From Eucommia ulmoides (lineage: Eukaryota; Streptophyta; Magnoliopsida; Garryales; Eucommiaceae): a DNA stretch of 64,000 nt. Position 1 is the first letter of the stretch; each line of letters starts with the position of its first letter. The translations under genes were made by a program, and so were the position numbers. The notes beneath the pieces were generated by a model, which saw only the letters and a program-made list of their open reading frames with translations, was not told the DNA's origin and did no database searches. Shown here in pieces: positions 22,581 to 34,818 of the stretch. The stretch covers positions 59,041,231 to 59,105,230 of the forward strand of contig CM028329.1 of NCBI GenBank assembly GCA_016647705.1. The letters run 5' to 3'.

Positions 22581-23924
22581 GTTCGTGTGGTCTATGCAAG
22601 TGGACGATCGTGGGTTCTCTATTTTGTCAACAGTGGGTGTGTCTCTCCGGTCATCCTTTCGACGGTCGTCAGTGGGTATATGTGTGTCATTGTGCGTGTG
22701 TGGGTTTGATCGAAACGTGTGGGTGGGTGGGTGTTCTGATCGTCTGGTTAATGTGTGTGTGTTGCCATCGGTTAGTTTGGCCGGCGGTGAGTGAGAGCAA
22801 GTGAGAGAGAGGGTGTCGTCGGCGAAGGTGATGGGTATCCCTCTTTTGGTCAGACCGTGGGGGTGTGTATTCGGTGAGAGAGTGTGTGTGCGTGTCGCTT
22901 CTGTGGGTGTGGGTGTGGGTGTGATCGGAAGAGGGTGATCGGGGGTGAAGGAGTGGATGGTATCGTCGATCGTTGGCAGCTGGGAGATAACCGAACCAGA
23001 AACAGAAAGAAACAGAAGAAAAAGAAAGAAAAATGAAGTAAAGGAAAAATTGCACAAACAACCCTGATAAAAACCAAAAATCCATCTCGCAGCCTGTGAA
23101 CGATTCGGAACAAGTAACATTTTCATCGGATATTAGTATCGATTAAATTAAATCGTTAAGCATTAAGATTTTTTGCATTCATAATAATAATTGTTGTGGT
23201 TGTAATAATATTTTTACAATCGTTAATCTTAATAAACCGGTATAGTGAAGATTAACAGAGCGAAATTAACTAAATAATAATTTTTCATGATAAAAATGTG
23301 GGGATGGGAAATTACGAAACTTAGGGCTTGCATTGCATGATTAGGATAATTTACATAAAATATTAATTTAGGCCCTGTCACTATTAGGTATGCATGCACC
23401 GAAGTATCAGTAGAGGGTAGTCAGTAAAAGTTGTTCGGAGCAGATAACCAGGTGAGTGTACTGTCTTCTTGCCAAACTATTTTTCTATGTATATATATAT
23501 GATGAAATATGTGATTACTTAAACTGTATGAATTTATAACTGATATGGATCAAGCAGGATTTGAGTGAATTGGTAAACTGGAATTTTGGAAAAATTTCGA
23601 TAGTTTTCGAAAAAAAGTTAAAAAATAAATTTTTGTTGGATTTGGTGAAATTAGACGGTGTTTTTAAAAGAGAATAGTAAACATCTGTTTTTCTAAAAAT
23701 GCCTGAGTCTTCTAAAAATAAAGGATGGAAAAGTGATTTTGATAAAATCAGAAGTTTTCTTTAAAAGAAAGTGTGAAATATGATTTTTTTTTTTTTAATT
23801 TAAAAGTTGGTTTTGAGGAAAACAGATAGACGTGGTGATTTGACGATGTTGAGTAAACGATATTTATTGAGTTGTGACTCAATGATGATGTATTTGATTT
23901 TGACGATGCCATGGTTGTTCTCCT

Positions 23925-24016
23925 CGGAAGGGGTGTGGATTCTTTCCATGGGATGTGGATAGATCTCCCCGTAAGGGGTGTGGATTATATTTCTCCCCAA
24001 AAGGGGTGTGGATATT
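23925..24016 (+). repeat. GGGGTGTGGAT short repeat, four copies
   Basis: AAGGGGTGTGGAT-type words occur at about 23928, 23951 (GGGATGTGGAT), 23975 and 24003, separated by CTCCCC-containing spacers. CTCCCC and GGGGTG are near-complementary, so local hairpins are possible. Confidence 0.7.
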
Positions 24017-24680
24017 TCGTAGGAAGGCATTCCTACGAATGTTACGGTACCGTTGTAACTCCCGATCGTGAGGTTAAAACGATCACTATGGCTAGCCAGT
24101 GTGTGTTGTGGTGGAGTGGTGGTTTGGGATGTGTGTTTGAGATGTGATGTTTTACTTATGTTGGGTGATTTATTATTTATTATGGTAGTTGGTATTATTT
24201 TACTAGATGGCTTGGAATGGAACTTATATTTATTACTTTATTTTCACTGCTTATATTATGGAGAAATTTACTAGTTACGTGCTATTTCTATACTCTCGCT
24301 TGATCCATTTAGATATTGTAGAATGAATTATTATTTTGAAAGTATTTTTACTAAGAAGGCAGTACACTCGCAAGTAAAATAGCTAGGAGTCGGTCGGTCC
24401 CCTACTGGCGCTAAATAGAGTTATGCGAGTTACGCAAAAGAATCATTTGAGGAAAATTTTGGAGACAAGATATCGGAAATGAAATCTAAGTAAGGTTCAG
24501 AGGATTTATTTGATTATATTTATATTCGGGACAGTGTATCCCTATCAAATGAGACTATTATATGTGTTGTATAGATTTACAATCTTGTTATTGACGTATT
24601 GAGGTTGGCTAGTCAGTTGGACGGTGTCATGTCTACGTCACGCCGGCCCCACATGACGGGTCCGGGGTGGGGTGTGAGAA

Positions 24681-25650
24681 TATATATATATATATATATA
24701 TATATAATTGTAAATTTGTTTACAATATATATTTTTAAATATAATATAAAATTTTGTATAAGTTTTTATATTTCGTATAAAAATTATATACAAATTTTGT
24801 ATAAGTAAAAAAAAATTAATTATATACAATATTGTTTATATGTTAAATTACTAGCTTTAATATAATATATCATTTAGCCTAACAAGTTTTATTATTTTTT
24901 TTAACAAGTTGTTTTAATTTAACACTTTCTATTAGTAAAATATATGTTAAATTACAAACAAAAATAAATAAAAACAATGTATTATCTTTAATAAAACTGG
25001 TTAAAAAATAAATAACGAAAAAACGGTTTATAAAATTGTTTATAAAATAAATTGTTTTAGAAAATGTTTCAAATTTATAAAATAAACAATAAAAAAAATG
25101 GAAAAAAAAAAAATTGCTTAAATTTTTTTTATAAAACAAATAAAATTGCTTAAAAATTTTTTGTAAAATAAATAACGAAAACCTAGAAACAAAATACTAA
25201 GAGTCTGAATCCTGCCCTGGCGAAAAACTAGAAAACAATATTTAAAAATTATTTATAACGAAAAAAAAAATGAAATAAAAACAAATAAAATTATTTAAAA
25301 TTTGTTTATGAAATATATAACGAAAAAAAAAATAAAGTTATGCTAGAATTCGGGCCTTACAAGGAAGAATTTGGATTCATAAAGAATCCGGACATGACAG
25401 AACCGAATTTATTTCAAATTCAAAGAATTCAGACCCAGCCTTATTAGGGTCAAATTTGGACCGAATTGAAATCCGGCCCTGAGCCGGCCATTTACGACAT
25501 ACCATCATATTTTTATTTTTTTTAATTATGAAATTTTTTTACGAAATATATATTTTCAAATATAATGTGAAATTTTGTATAAGTTTTTATAATTTTTTTT
25601 TTTATAAAAACTATATATGTATAAGAAAAAAATTAATTATACAATTTTGA
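24681..25650. repeat. TA tract and ~830-bp AT-rich repeat, two partial copies
   Basis: After the TA tract (24681-24706), a block with ACAATATATATTTTTAAATATAA, ATTTTGTATAAGTTTTTATA and AAAAATTAATTATA begins at about 24720 and recurs at about 25545. In between lie TTTAGCCTAACAAGTT and AATCCGGCCCTGA-type units also found at 21280-21620 on the other side of the LTR insert. The original locus was therefore an array of these units. The minus frame at 24879-25139 is a low-complexity artefact. Confidence 0.6.
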
Positions 25651-26592
25651 AAAGTGAAAAGAAAAAAAATGAATAAATTGACTACTTTAAAGATTTACTT
25701 TGCCCAATTGCAAAAAAAAAAAATTGTAATGGTTTTGATGGGTATTTAGTTTTCAAAATAGACATATTTAATTATACTGGTGAAGTCTCATTTTTTATAT
25801 TGGATTGAAAACAAAAGTATACAATCAATCACTAATAAAACTCTGTAATTTATCCAAATAGTCACAAAAATAAAATCAAAGTGTACTATGTTAGAATTAA
25901 AAATTAAAGAAGCTAATCCAAAATTTAGGGGTATAAAGTAATGTTTTCGCAATTAGAACAGTTAGTAGTGTTAAATGAGTTAGGGCAATTAGATATAGTT
26001 TTCTTATAAACTCATTTATTAATTATTATTTTTTAAAGCGTAACCATGACGAATGTAGTGTTACTTTGAAGTGGTAGTATTATGCAACAACCAAATGGAT
26101 TTATATTATACAATACGCCTCCTAAGGAGATAAGATCATCTAATATCAGCACGATGTTGGACGAGTGTTTAAATGCGATTAGGCCGAAGGTAGTTTTAGA
26201 CGGTGAAAATGTAAGTTTGTAGGTTCAATGTCGATACCCGTTGTATCAGTGGTAGTCGCTTTAGATGAGTACATTGTATCAGGTTAAGGATGACAAACTT
26301 TTAATTTGCTCAAGTATACCTTTGCAATTTCCCGGGGTATATACAATTGAATTTTACGTCGAGAAGGAAGTAATTGGAACAAAGTATTTTAGTCCTGTAA
26401 TGACCAACGATTAGAGTCATACAATAGGACACTAATGGAAGAGTGCAATTTGAATAATATTTTTGCAACAATTAACGCAAAACTAAAAACCAATCATTGT
26501 ATCATTAAGAAACATAAAATATTAAGATACATATCATCACTCAGATAGTCACGTGAAAACACATAACAAACAATACAATTAAAACAATATTT
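25650..26592. other. AT-rich sequence without a supported gene
   Basis: From about 26090 to 26440 the composition is more balanced and short coding-like stretches appear, but no frame stays open beyond about 40 codons and no motif is recognised. It may be diverged coding sequence linked to the relic at 26593-27000. Confidence 0.4.
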
Positions 26593-26990
26593 TTATTCTT
26601 CGTTGGATATGTATCCCTTAGGCAGATAATCATTGTTAGTCATCACGTTATGGTATTCGTTCTGAGAGAGTGTTCTGTTACTTGTGGTGGCCATTTCATT
26701 AGTTAGTTGGAGTAGATAACATAAACTCATTTGCAACAACATTCGATTATTGTCTAGACGAATTCGTGTAATAGTATTTTCAATCTTAATTGTGTCATTA
26801 ATTTGACATCGTCGAGGCATTTGAAGGCTTCGACGATTCGAAACTAGTGCATTAAGAGCTCTCAAAGAAGTGATAAAATTGTTAAACTCTTTTACCTTGT
26901 ATTCCCACTCTTGGTCAAAACCAACACGATACTTAATTGGATTGGTGTCTTGATCCTTTCAGTAGTCATCATAATATAGTTTTAGAACCT
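26593..26990 (-). pseudogene. Unrecognised coding relic, minus strand
   Basis: The open minus frame at 26593-26865 encodes 90 residues ending GYISNEE-stop. The same frame continues upstream past the first Met through FITSL, WEYKVKEFNN and IKYRVGFDQE up to a stop near 26957, then YYDDY beyond it, so the true coding region was longer. The composition (basic, Asn/Arg/Leu-rich, amphipathic) looks protein-like rather than repeat-like. I do not recognise the family; transposase or accessory protein of a DNA transposon is possible but unsupported. Confidence 0.35.
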
Positions 26991-26999
26991 AATGTCTAT

Positions 27000-27500
27000 A
27001 GTGATCCCAAGGTCTAGGCCAACGCCAAGATCCTTACTTGAATTTCAATTTGAAGACATATCCCTAAAATTGTAGAATGAAAAGTTTGTATACAAAACTT
27101 AGTTTTTGTAGTAGCATGTATGATGGATGAATGATAGGACTCAGCCTTTTGTAATGATTGATTGACATTTCATAACAAGTTTTTTCCGTGTTGATTGACA
27201 TTTCGTGACAAGTTTTTTAAGTGTGTACTAGCATCTTCGAACATACTTTTTCAAGTGTGCCTTTACAGCTTTTGTTCAGCCTTCATTCAATATTTTTTAG
27301 ACTTTTTCAAAGCTGATTTGTTCAGACTTGACAACCTTTGTTCAACCCTTTTCAGAGCCGATTTGACAAATCATTTCAGCATTATCAGAGCCTTTATCAG
27401 TAATGAATTGACAAATCCACCCAACGTTTTCAGTACTAAATGGCAAATCAACTTTATTATAATTGATTAGACCAATCGTTAATAGATACTATTGGCCCAG
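27000..27500. other. Unassigned sequence with short TTCAG-rich repeats
   Basis: The segment 27160-27440 repeats TTGACATTTC.TGACAAGTTTTTT and TTTTCAGAGCC.ATTTGACAAAT words. The 91-codon plus frame at 27195-27470 arises from them and has no recognisable features. Confidence 0.4.
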
Positions 27501-27539
27501 AGATTGATCCAAGAGGGAGGGTAAATTGGATCTATACAA

Positions 27540-29766
27540 ACTTTTTGTGAATCTCTCCACTAATATATCAAATCAAACTTGTTAGTTCTTGTGATTTTGT
27601 GTGCAGCAGAATAATCAATTAAATCAATATAATCAAAATAAACAGTAAGGGATAGAGACAATCAAACCACAAGACACAAAATATTTATAGTAGTTCGGCA
27701 AAACGTTTTTGCCTAGTCTACTCCTTTGCGCTCCTAAAGAAGAATTCTATTTTACTAATCCTTAATTTTCTTACGGGTGAAGATTAAACCGTTTACAATA
27801 TTCTTATGGGTTAAGAGAAACCTTTCACAATCTTCTTACGGGTGAAGGTCAAACTATTCCAAGTGATCTTCTTTCCGTCGAGATCGGTCCGTCACCACCA
27901 AAGGCGCCTCATTTGGTCTTCTTCAACTTTTTCACAAGTTGATCTTTGATGAAGTGATGTTGAGGAACTTCCTTACTTGGATGTTTATATGAAGTACAAT
28001 ATCTCAATACAACTCAAAATGATTTTGTAATCTAACTTACAAAATCGACCTTGGAGTTCTAAACACTTTCTATAAAGATTACAACACTTTGACTCACTAG
28101 TGCTGAGTGTTTCGCACAAATATCACTCAAGAAAGAATAAATGAACTTTAAGTACAAGGCTGATCACACTAGTAGTGTAAGAATAAGAATCAAAGATATG
28201 AAGTAAAGGAATATCACTTTGTAATATAACTCTTTGAAGTACTCTGGTGTAATTGATCTTTGTAACTCACTTGATTGATTTACTTCATTTACTTGGATGA
28301 TACTTCTAGCAATCTTCCTCCTTTTATATATGCAAAGAAGTGTTGGGAAACACATTTGGAGAGTTGAGAGTAAATGACCGTTGGGAGCTTCTCTTCAAAA
28401 TTGTCAAAACAAATGAGGTTTCTCTTCATTATCTCTGCAGATTTATCAATATTTCGTATGTGTTTTCCAACCTCATAAATGCTAAATATATCTAATTAAT
28501 TGCAAAGGACCTATTCTCCAATTTATCTTTGAGGTAGTAGAAAAATACAGCAAATTGTTCAAGTATTCAAAGTAATGAAGGAGTATGGTTGAACATTATT
28601 GCATATAGACAAATCATGATTAAAGTCTTCAAAATTCGGTGTGAATCATTAAAGGTATGTCTCCCTAAATTTGAAAAATACAGCAAGTTGTTGAATATAT
28701 GTTGGTATACATATGGTGGGAGACAAAGTAGGGGTTAGCATTTAATGAGCTACCCTACCACAAAGTCAAAATAATATTTTTTCTATTCCCACTTGATTGT
28801 CTTAGCAAGTACATGTATAATTCATGTATGCAAGTATGTGCACCAATTTATTTTTTTTAATCAAATTCAAAGATATATAATAAAGTTTGAATATTAATAT
28901 AAGTCATTTATGCATTTAGAATGATTCCAAGAGGTTTAAACACTTAAACATATTTTTCATGCACCAAACAGAATTTTCAATGTTATTGTGCCAAAATGTC
29001 AATTAAACATTTATATGATATCATGTATACCAATAAAACACATATATATCATGTAGACATATCATATAAACATATCAAAACATTAATTGAGTAATGAGAA
29101 CAAGATTTGATGTGTAATGTCAATTTTGAGTTTATGACCAAAAAGCTATTAAATGTGTTCTTAAACCTTTGAAATGGTTTTTATCCAATTGATTCAATCC
29201 AATGACGATTTGGCCAAATTGAATATTTGTTATGATACTGCACATCTTAAATAAGGTATACAAACATTCAAGACTTGTCAAGAATAAGTTAAGATCGATC
29301 GAAGATTAGACCGAAAACAGAGTAGAAGAGAGAAAGCCTACTGACTTGTTCAAATTGCTACTTGGAAAATCAAGGATAGATCCAAATAATTTCTAATAGG
29401 TATAGAATTACAGGTGATTGAGTTATTTTTCTAGACTCCAAATGAATGAGATATGGCTATTTGAATGAACAAATGTCTGTGCATATTTTTTTACTGGAAC
29501 CTTCCGACCAAAGGTAGTCAACTATATTTCCAACATGTAGTTGACTACTTGTATTGTAATTTCAGTACAAATATCGTTTTCATCCGTTCTTGATTTTTAA
29601 CCTCGGACCAAGATCGTTTACTATTCAAAACACTTTTAGAACATTATTTCAATGATATTTAAAGTGTTTTCACATTGAGATCATACAATATACCATATGA
29701 TCACATTGAATTTAAGTTTAAGTAATTTAAGCATATTTGTGATCAAATTGTGAATTTATCATATAT
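27540..29766 (-). mobile_element. Decayed copia-like LTR and 3' internal region, minus strand
   Basis: Read on the minus strand, 28400 to 27540 has the same order of features as the copia A/B LTR 3' half: repeated GGTTTAATCTTCACCCGTAAGAA boxes (compare GGTTTCATCCTTACC and CCTGTAAAAAG), then GGAGCGCAAAGGAGTAGACTAGGC (compare GGGGCTCGAAGGATTGGACTAACC). Upstream on that strand (28640-28740) are TTTGTCTCCCACC and AAATTTAGGGAGAC, like the CCCCTCTCC...AAATTTG box of A/B. It is therefore probably a distant relative of the same lineage. No pol motif was found. The open frame at 28164-28355 is not convincing. Confidence 0.35.
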
Positions 29767-29771
29767 GCATG

Positions 29772-31141
29772 TGTACGACGAGGTTTTTACACGTTCACGT
29801 ATTGACTACTCGCAAGAATACGAGGTTAAATTTTAATATAGTGAATCTTTAAGATCGGATATCATTCCACAGGGACAGTGTGAATAATTGAATACCGCGA
29901 TTTGCATAGTCTTATATTATCCAGACGGTTCAAGAATTATTTTAAAATTAAACTAATTAAAACTAAACTAAACTACAATTAGTGGGTTAATCCTAACTAA
30001 GTTGATTACCAAAGGATTGATTTCATTCACTTAATACATGTTTGATTTCATTTAGTTAACAATAATGGTGTTTATGGTATCCGACAATCTCGGTTCGTAA
30101 ACTCCTCTGCCACATCTTCCGAGTGTAAGACGAGGGAATACGCCACTTCGTGTCAACGAAACAGTCCCCCTCAATGTCTTAACGATTATAGGTCGCGTAA
30201 GTCTTGCCCCAATGTTATCGATTACACACTCACAAACGCCTTCCCAGGTCGTTAGATCATAACGATGTGTTTACCCTAATCCGAATCCAGGATTACTTCT
30301 TATGAGTGTCAAACCCTGTATTCTCAAATTCAACTCTAATACCTTAACAAGCATCCTAAGATTGTCATAAAACGATAAACACAATCGGAATTAAAAACAA
30401 ACAACCGTTAAATAAATATATATTACATCAAATAAGTATTTGCACAACTACATCGATCCCTAACTAATATTTATCTAATCTAACATGATCATAGCCATTG
30501 AAACATTAAACCAAGAGAGATTCATCATCATTTACAATAAAACATTAAATTACAAAGAGAGAAACAAAGAGAGAAAGATCAAATCTAAAAGTGGAGTGAT
30601 CCACTGTCGCCAAAGATCGATCCGCCAATATTTCATCTTCTCCGAATGATGAATATCCTCTTTGAGCTCTTCAAGATTGGCCAAGGACCAAGTCCTAAGG
30701 GTTAGGGATGTCTAAGAGGCTTAATCGAAGTGGGAGAATAGATATTTATAGGTGCAAGGCTTCAAAATATCTAAAAAAAACTTAATTCTATGCAGAGTCG
30801 ACCGCCGTGGCGGTGGATTTATCGTTGCAGCGATGGGTATGTCGGTCAATTTCTAAACTCTCTGATCTTTCACCGCCGCGGCAGTGAAGCTTTATCAATA
30901 CATTCTGCATTTCCACCGCTACGGCGGTGGCTTGGCCGCTGCGGCAGTGAGTCTTATGTTCTTGAAATCTTGTTTCGTTATCATTTCTTCACCGTTTTTC
31001 TACCATTTCGCTCGTTTATCACTTGTTTGCGTTCCTACACCTGAATTACATAAAACTAACAAAAACGCAATTAAATATTTCTAATTCACTCAAAAATTAC
31101 CAAATCCGGCTTAGAAGTAGATAGATTATTTCAACCTATCA
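29772..31141 (-). mobile_element. LTR-P copy 4: solo LTR, minus strand, TSD GCATG
   Basis: The minus-strand unit starts TGATAGGTTGAAATAATC (right edge 31141) and ends CGTCGTACA (left edge 29772). A perfect 5-bp duplication GCATG lies at 29767-29771 and 31142-31146. Length is 1370 bp. Palindromes near 30795 (GACCGCCGTGGCGGTGG), 30880 (CACCGCCGCGGCAGTG) and 30912 (CCACCGCTACGGCGGTGG) occupy the same relative place as in the other copies. Its end shares GCGAGTAGTCAATACGTGA with copy 1. This copy defines the termini of the family. Confidence 0.9.
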
Positions 31142-31146
31142 GCATG

Positions 31147-31834
31147 TATTGATCAAATTGATGACACATATTATGATATATAAGCATATTGGACATGTTA
31201 GAATCAAGATATCACAATTGTATTCAAATGTTAATCATATTATCATTATAAACATATGTTGAACATCTAATGCATGCAAGGTATGTGTTGAACACATCAC
31301 ATCATGATATAAACATATAATTGAGCATATTAAGTCAAGTATATCATATTGTTATTGTATAATAACTATTTTAACATGTTGTATCAAGAAATGCATGCAA
31401 TGTGTCTTTTGATCACATTGAAAATAAATTTTCTCATATTAAGTATATTGTGATCAAGATGTAAATTTGACAAATAATCATGTGTTAGATAATCCAATCA
31501 TATGTATCATGATATAATTAAATAATGAATATATTTGAATCATAATATCATGAATGTATACACTCTCGGTGTGTGCATGCATGCTAATGAACCAAAGTCT
31601 ATAATCTCTTCAAAAGTAACATACTATAGACTTAACCTTATAAATTTAATCTTACTTATATCTTGTGCTCTTCGTATCAAGATTATATCTGTATTTCACA
31701 CTTAAGATTCCGTAATGGTTAGCACATGCAATGTATAATTGAATCTTAATACCTACACTTAAGATATCATATTGGTTAGTACACTCAAGGTATGATTCAA
31801 TCAAAATACATTGGAATATATAATTTGTGTATAA
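31147..31834 (-). other. AT-rich sequence continuing the region interrupted by LTR-P copy 4
   Basis: Words such as ATTGATCAAATTGATGACAC, AATCATATTATCA and AACATGTTGTATCAAG resemble those left of the insertion (TGTGATCAAATTGTGAATTT). It is probably internal sequence of the same decayed element. No gene is supported. Confidence 0.35.
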
Positions 31835-31843
31835 TATTATTAA

Positions 31844-32413
31844 GGAAAAAGTACGATTTAGACTCTCTAACTATTTACACATTTCTAAGTGGTCCCTCTA
31901 AGTTTAAACGTTTCATTTTAAACCCTCTACGTATCTAACGTTTCAAATTCGTCCCTCCGTCAGACATTCCGTTAAAACTAACAGAATCTCAGGGGCAAAA
32001 TGGTCATTTTATATTTTTTTAATTTTTTAATCATTTTTAATTAAAAAAAATTTCTCTCTCTTCCTCCCATTCCTCTCTCTCTTCCTCCCCTTCCTGGGGT
32101 GGGAGGGAGAGAGGGGAAGGGGAGGAAGAGGGAGAGAGAGGTGGCAGGGAGAGGGAAGGAGAGAGAGGGAGGTGGGGGGAGAGAGAGAGGAAGAAAAAAA
32201 AAATTAAAAAAAAATAATTAAAAATGATTAAAAAATTAAAAAACGTGAAATGACCATTTTGCCCTTGAGATTCTGTTAGTTTTAACGGAATCTCTGATGA
32301 ATGGACGAATTTGAAACGTTAGATACGTAGAGGGTTTAAAATGAAACGTTTAAATTTAGAGGGACCACTTAGAAATGTGTCAATAGTTAGAGGGTCTAAA
32401 TCGTACTTTTCCC
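31844..32413. mobile_element. Foldback Mutator-type MITE with perfect 9-bp TSD
   Basis: The 570-bp element is flanked by TATTATTAA at 31835-31843 and again at 32414-32422. The ends are GGAAAAAGTACGATTTAGAC and, reverse complemented, GGGAAAAGTACGATTTAGAC. The inverted arms extend about 200 bp each (left 31844 to ~32050, right ~32200 to 32413) and share GTGGTCCCTCTAA, AACGTTTCATTTTAAACCCTC, ACGTTTCAAATTCGTCC and AAATGGTCATTT. The centre is a CT-rich then GA-rich stretch. A 9-bp TSD with long TIRs is the Mutator-like signature. No transposase is encoded. Confidence 0.9.
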
Positions 32414-32639
32414 TATTATTAATGTAACATCATCATATCACTAGTATTGATATCATCATAACACATATTGTGACATCATCAAAATACATACATTGACATC
32501 ATCAAAACACATATAGCAACAAATGCATACATTTACAAATACATTTATATCCACATATGCGTGTACATATACAAGAGGCTTTATGTCCATCGCGATCACT
32601 CTAAACACATCTTGTATTACTTGTTTCAAACTTTTACAT

Positions 32640-33050
32640 CCAGTTTCAATAAAAAAAAAATGTACATGATGTCGAATCTATATCGTTTAATGAGATGTCA
32701 TTGGCATTTGGAAGACGAATACTATTACTCGTTAGATTCAAGAGTTCGATACTCTCCATGTTGGGTTGCAAGAATGCAAGAAGAATCATGTGAACCAAGC
32801 AGAAATTATCATGGATGGATGCATACAATATAATATTTCAATAGTTCGCCAATTAGCTAGAACAATGCCAATAGGCACACCTCATGAACTTCAGATTTTG
32901 TTGCATCACTACAGTGAAAAAAATAACCGAATGCAAATTCGAATTGTACGTCACGACATTCAAACGACAATTCATCAGTACCTTAAAAAAGGTTCGATCA
33001 ACGAAGCGCTTACTTATATCAGGGTTTTAGGTGAATCTCAATATTAATTA
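32640..33050 (+). pseudogene. Unrecognised coding relic, plus strand
   Basis: A frame from 32766 encodes 93 residues ending ALTYIRVLGESQY-stop at 33047, with DIQTTIHQYLKKG and IVRQLARTMPIG segments. Another frame upstream (32561-32833) overlaps and shows Y/W/H-rich sequence, as if a frameshift split one coding region near 32770. I do not recognise it. Amphipathic composition argues for past coding, but no homology can be claimed. Confidence 0.3.
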
Positions 33051-33257
33051 GATATTGAAATGTCTGATGATGAAAGTAATATATAATATTTTGGCGTTGT
33101 TGCATTGTTGTTCTGTAATCGTATTTCTTTTTAAGTTTAATGTATCATTCCTACGCTAAATTATAATAACCCTACTTCTACCAAACAACCTACTTTTTTT
33201 CTTTATTAGCATCCCAAAAACACATATACAATAACAAGGGTTTACAATACCAAAATA

Positions 33258-33554
33258 TTATGTCAAAACAAACATATAGTCTATTACAAATACGACTACT
33301 TGAAAATACGACTTTGAAATAAAGTTTGTTAGACGGGGAGGATCAACAAGACTTCTTGCTCCAATATCTTCAAGGGCAGTCACGTAATTCCTGAATATAT
33401 CATCAAAAAAATTTACAAACTCTTTAAATTCAAATAAATAGTCCCAATTCTTTAAAATCATCCTAACTGCCAAATTGTTCATCGATTTCAATAAGTACTT
33501 CACCGTGCTACATATCTCGTTTAGAATTTTTGCGAACTTACCAGTTTTAATCAC
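33258..33554 (-). pseudogene. Unrecognised 98-codon frame, minus strand
   Basis: The frame encodes FAKILNEICSTVKYLLKSM, NWDYLFEFKEFVNFFDDIF and ARSLVDPP; the rest is ordinary globular-like sequence with a hydrophobic end. Upstream on the minus strand (33560-33780) the frame is broken by several stops. It lies between two other relics (32640-33050 and 34358-35118), so all may come from one decayed element. Function unknown. Confidence 0.3.
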
Positions 33555-33867
33555 ATCATCAATAGAAACATTATAGTCACAATAAATTACTCAATTTGTG
33601 AACATTATTTCCCACAGCTTGAAAAGGTCTTAGCGAATACTTCGTACGCTAGTGTCTATTTGACGCTCCGTTAAAGTGTCGCCGCAATACAACTCTATCC
33701 CTGCAAAATCGTTATACCAGTTGCCTAAAATTTTACTAACTAGCCCCCTACTGCGGCGACATTCTGGTCAGTTATTTGGCCGCTAACATTTACCAAGTAC
33801 TTGTCTACAAAACAACCAACAATCGAATTAGGAATGAAAGAAAATACAAAAGAATAATATATACATA

Positions 33868-33868
<1 letters not shown>

Positions 33869-33922
<54 letters not shown>
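33869..33922. repeat. TA dinucleotide tract
   Basis: Pure alternating AT over about 54 bases. Confidence 0.95.
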
Positions 33923-33926
<4 letters not shown>

Positions 33927-34270
33927 ATATTCATGGTAATCTTCTTCGTAAATTTTATTCATTTTCTTTGAGAAGAAAACGAGACAAGGTGGGATACCAC
34001 TAAATAACGATTTATTTTAACAATACACTTTGATAATTTTGAACTAAGCTGATTGAAATGAGAATTGAGGTTGTTCCTATTTATAGAAAAAAAAATAAAA
34101 TGAGAAATAAACAATCAATTAGCGGGAAATGGGAAAAAATGGCGAGAAAATTTTTGGCCAAAAACAAAGAAAAACGAAAAGGGAAATTTTTCGGAAGAAA
34201 CTTTTTTTTGCGGGAATTTTGTTGGTGGGAAAGTGGCTGCGCAGGAAATGGGAAGACGCCAAACTTTGCC

Positions 34271-34278
34271 TATATATA
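34271..34278 (+). promoter_or_regulatory. TATA box-like site before the 34358 frame
   Basis: TATATATA preceded by GCC lies 80 bases before the ATG at 34358; a CA/CT-rich leader (TATCACTTACACCACATTC) follows. The layout resembles a plant core promoter with a short 5' UTR. Confidence 0.4.
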
Positions 34279-34357
34279 CATGGATACTTACAAAGCTATC
34301 ACTTACACCACATTCATTTTTTTTTTCTTCATTGCATTACTAAGAAAATCAATTCAA

Positions 34358-34504
34358 ATGGCAAGCGACTCCGGAAACGATAATGGTAAGGGGAAAGGCA
34401 AGGAACCAATGAAGATTCATTATATTGGTGAGGGTTCAAGGACAAGACACCATGCTAAGTACCAAGATGAGATAGGTACTTGGTATGGAATTCAGATATA
34501 CTAG
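34358..34504 (+). pseudogene. Small unrecognised ORF (48 aa), probably 5' part of a broken gene
   Basis: ATG at 34358 opens MASDSGNDNGKGKGKEPMK, followed by HYIGEGSRTRHHAKYQDEIG and a TAG at 34502-34504. The start is a Gly/Lys-rich acidic-basic stretch, common at the N termini of retroelement gag-like or nuclear proteins. It starts 80 bases after a TATA-like box. Coding-like sequence resumes at 34819, so a longer reading frame was probably interrupted. Family unknown. Confidence 0.35.
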
Positions 34505-34818
34505 TCAAAGGTCATACATTGGAGCAAAGACAAACTGTAAAGCTTACTAGTATGGTATAATGCTCGAGATAAACTGTGCTACCCCAATTCATTGTGCGGT
34601 TTGTCAAAATGTTATTATAGATTACACTGGTGTTCAACGACAACTCGATCTCTCTAGCTCATGGCTGAATCCCATCACAAGAAAATGAACTTTTTTAATA
34701 CACGTGATCTTTTCAAACAAACTGTTTGCTGAGTCAAACAAACTATTCGTTGAACTACAACTACACCGAATGTGGCAAGGATAGTGAAGAGGTAAAGAAT
34801 TTACATTGACCAACACTA

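Noticed and set aside
22329..23126. 265-codon open frame on the minus strand, rich in Thr/His/Pro
   Set aside because: It is the complement of a GT-rich tract; several other long frames overlap it in both directions (for example 22507-22804), which is the signature of low complexity rather than coding.
24879..25139. 86-codon Phe/Leu/Asn-rich minus-strand frame
   Set aside because: Composed of A/T homopolymer runs within a repeated AT-rich unit.
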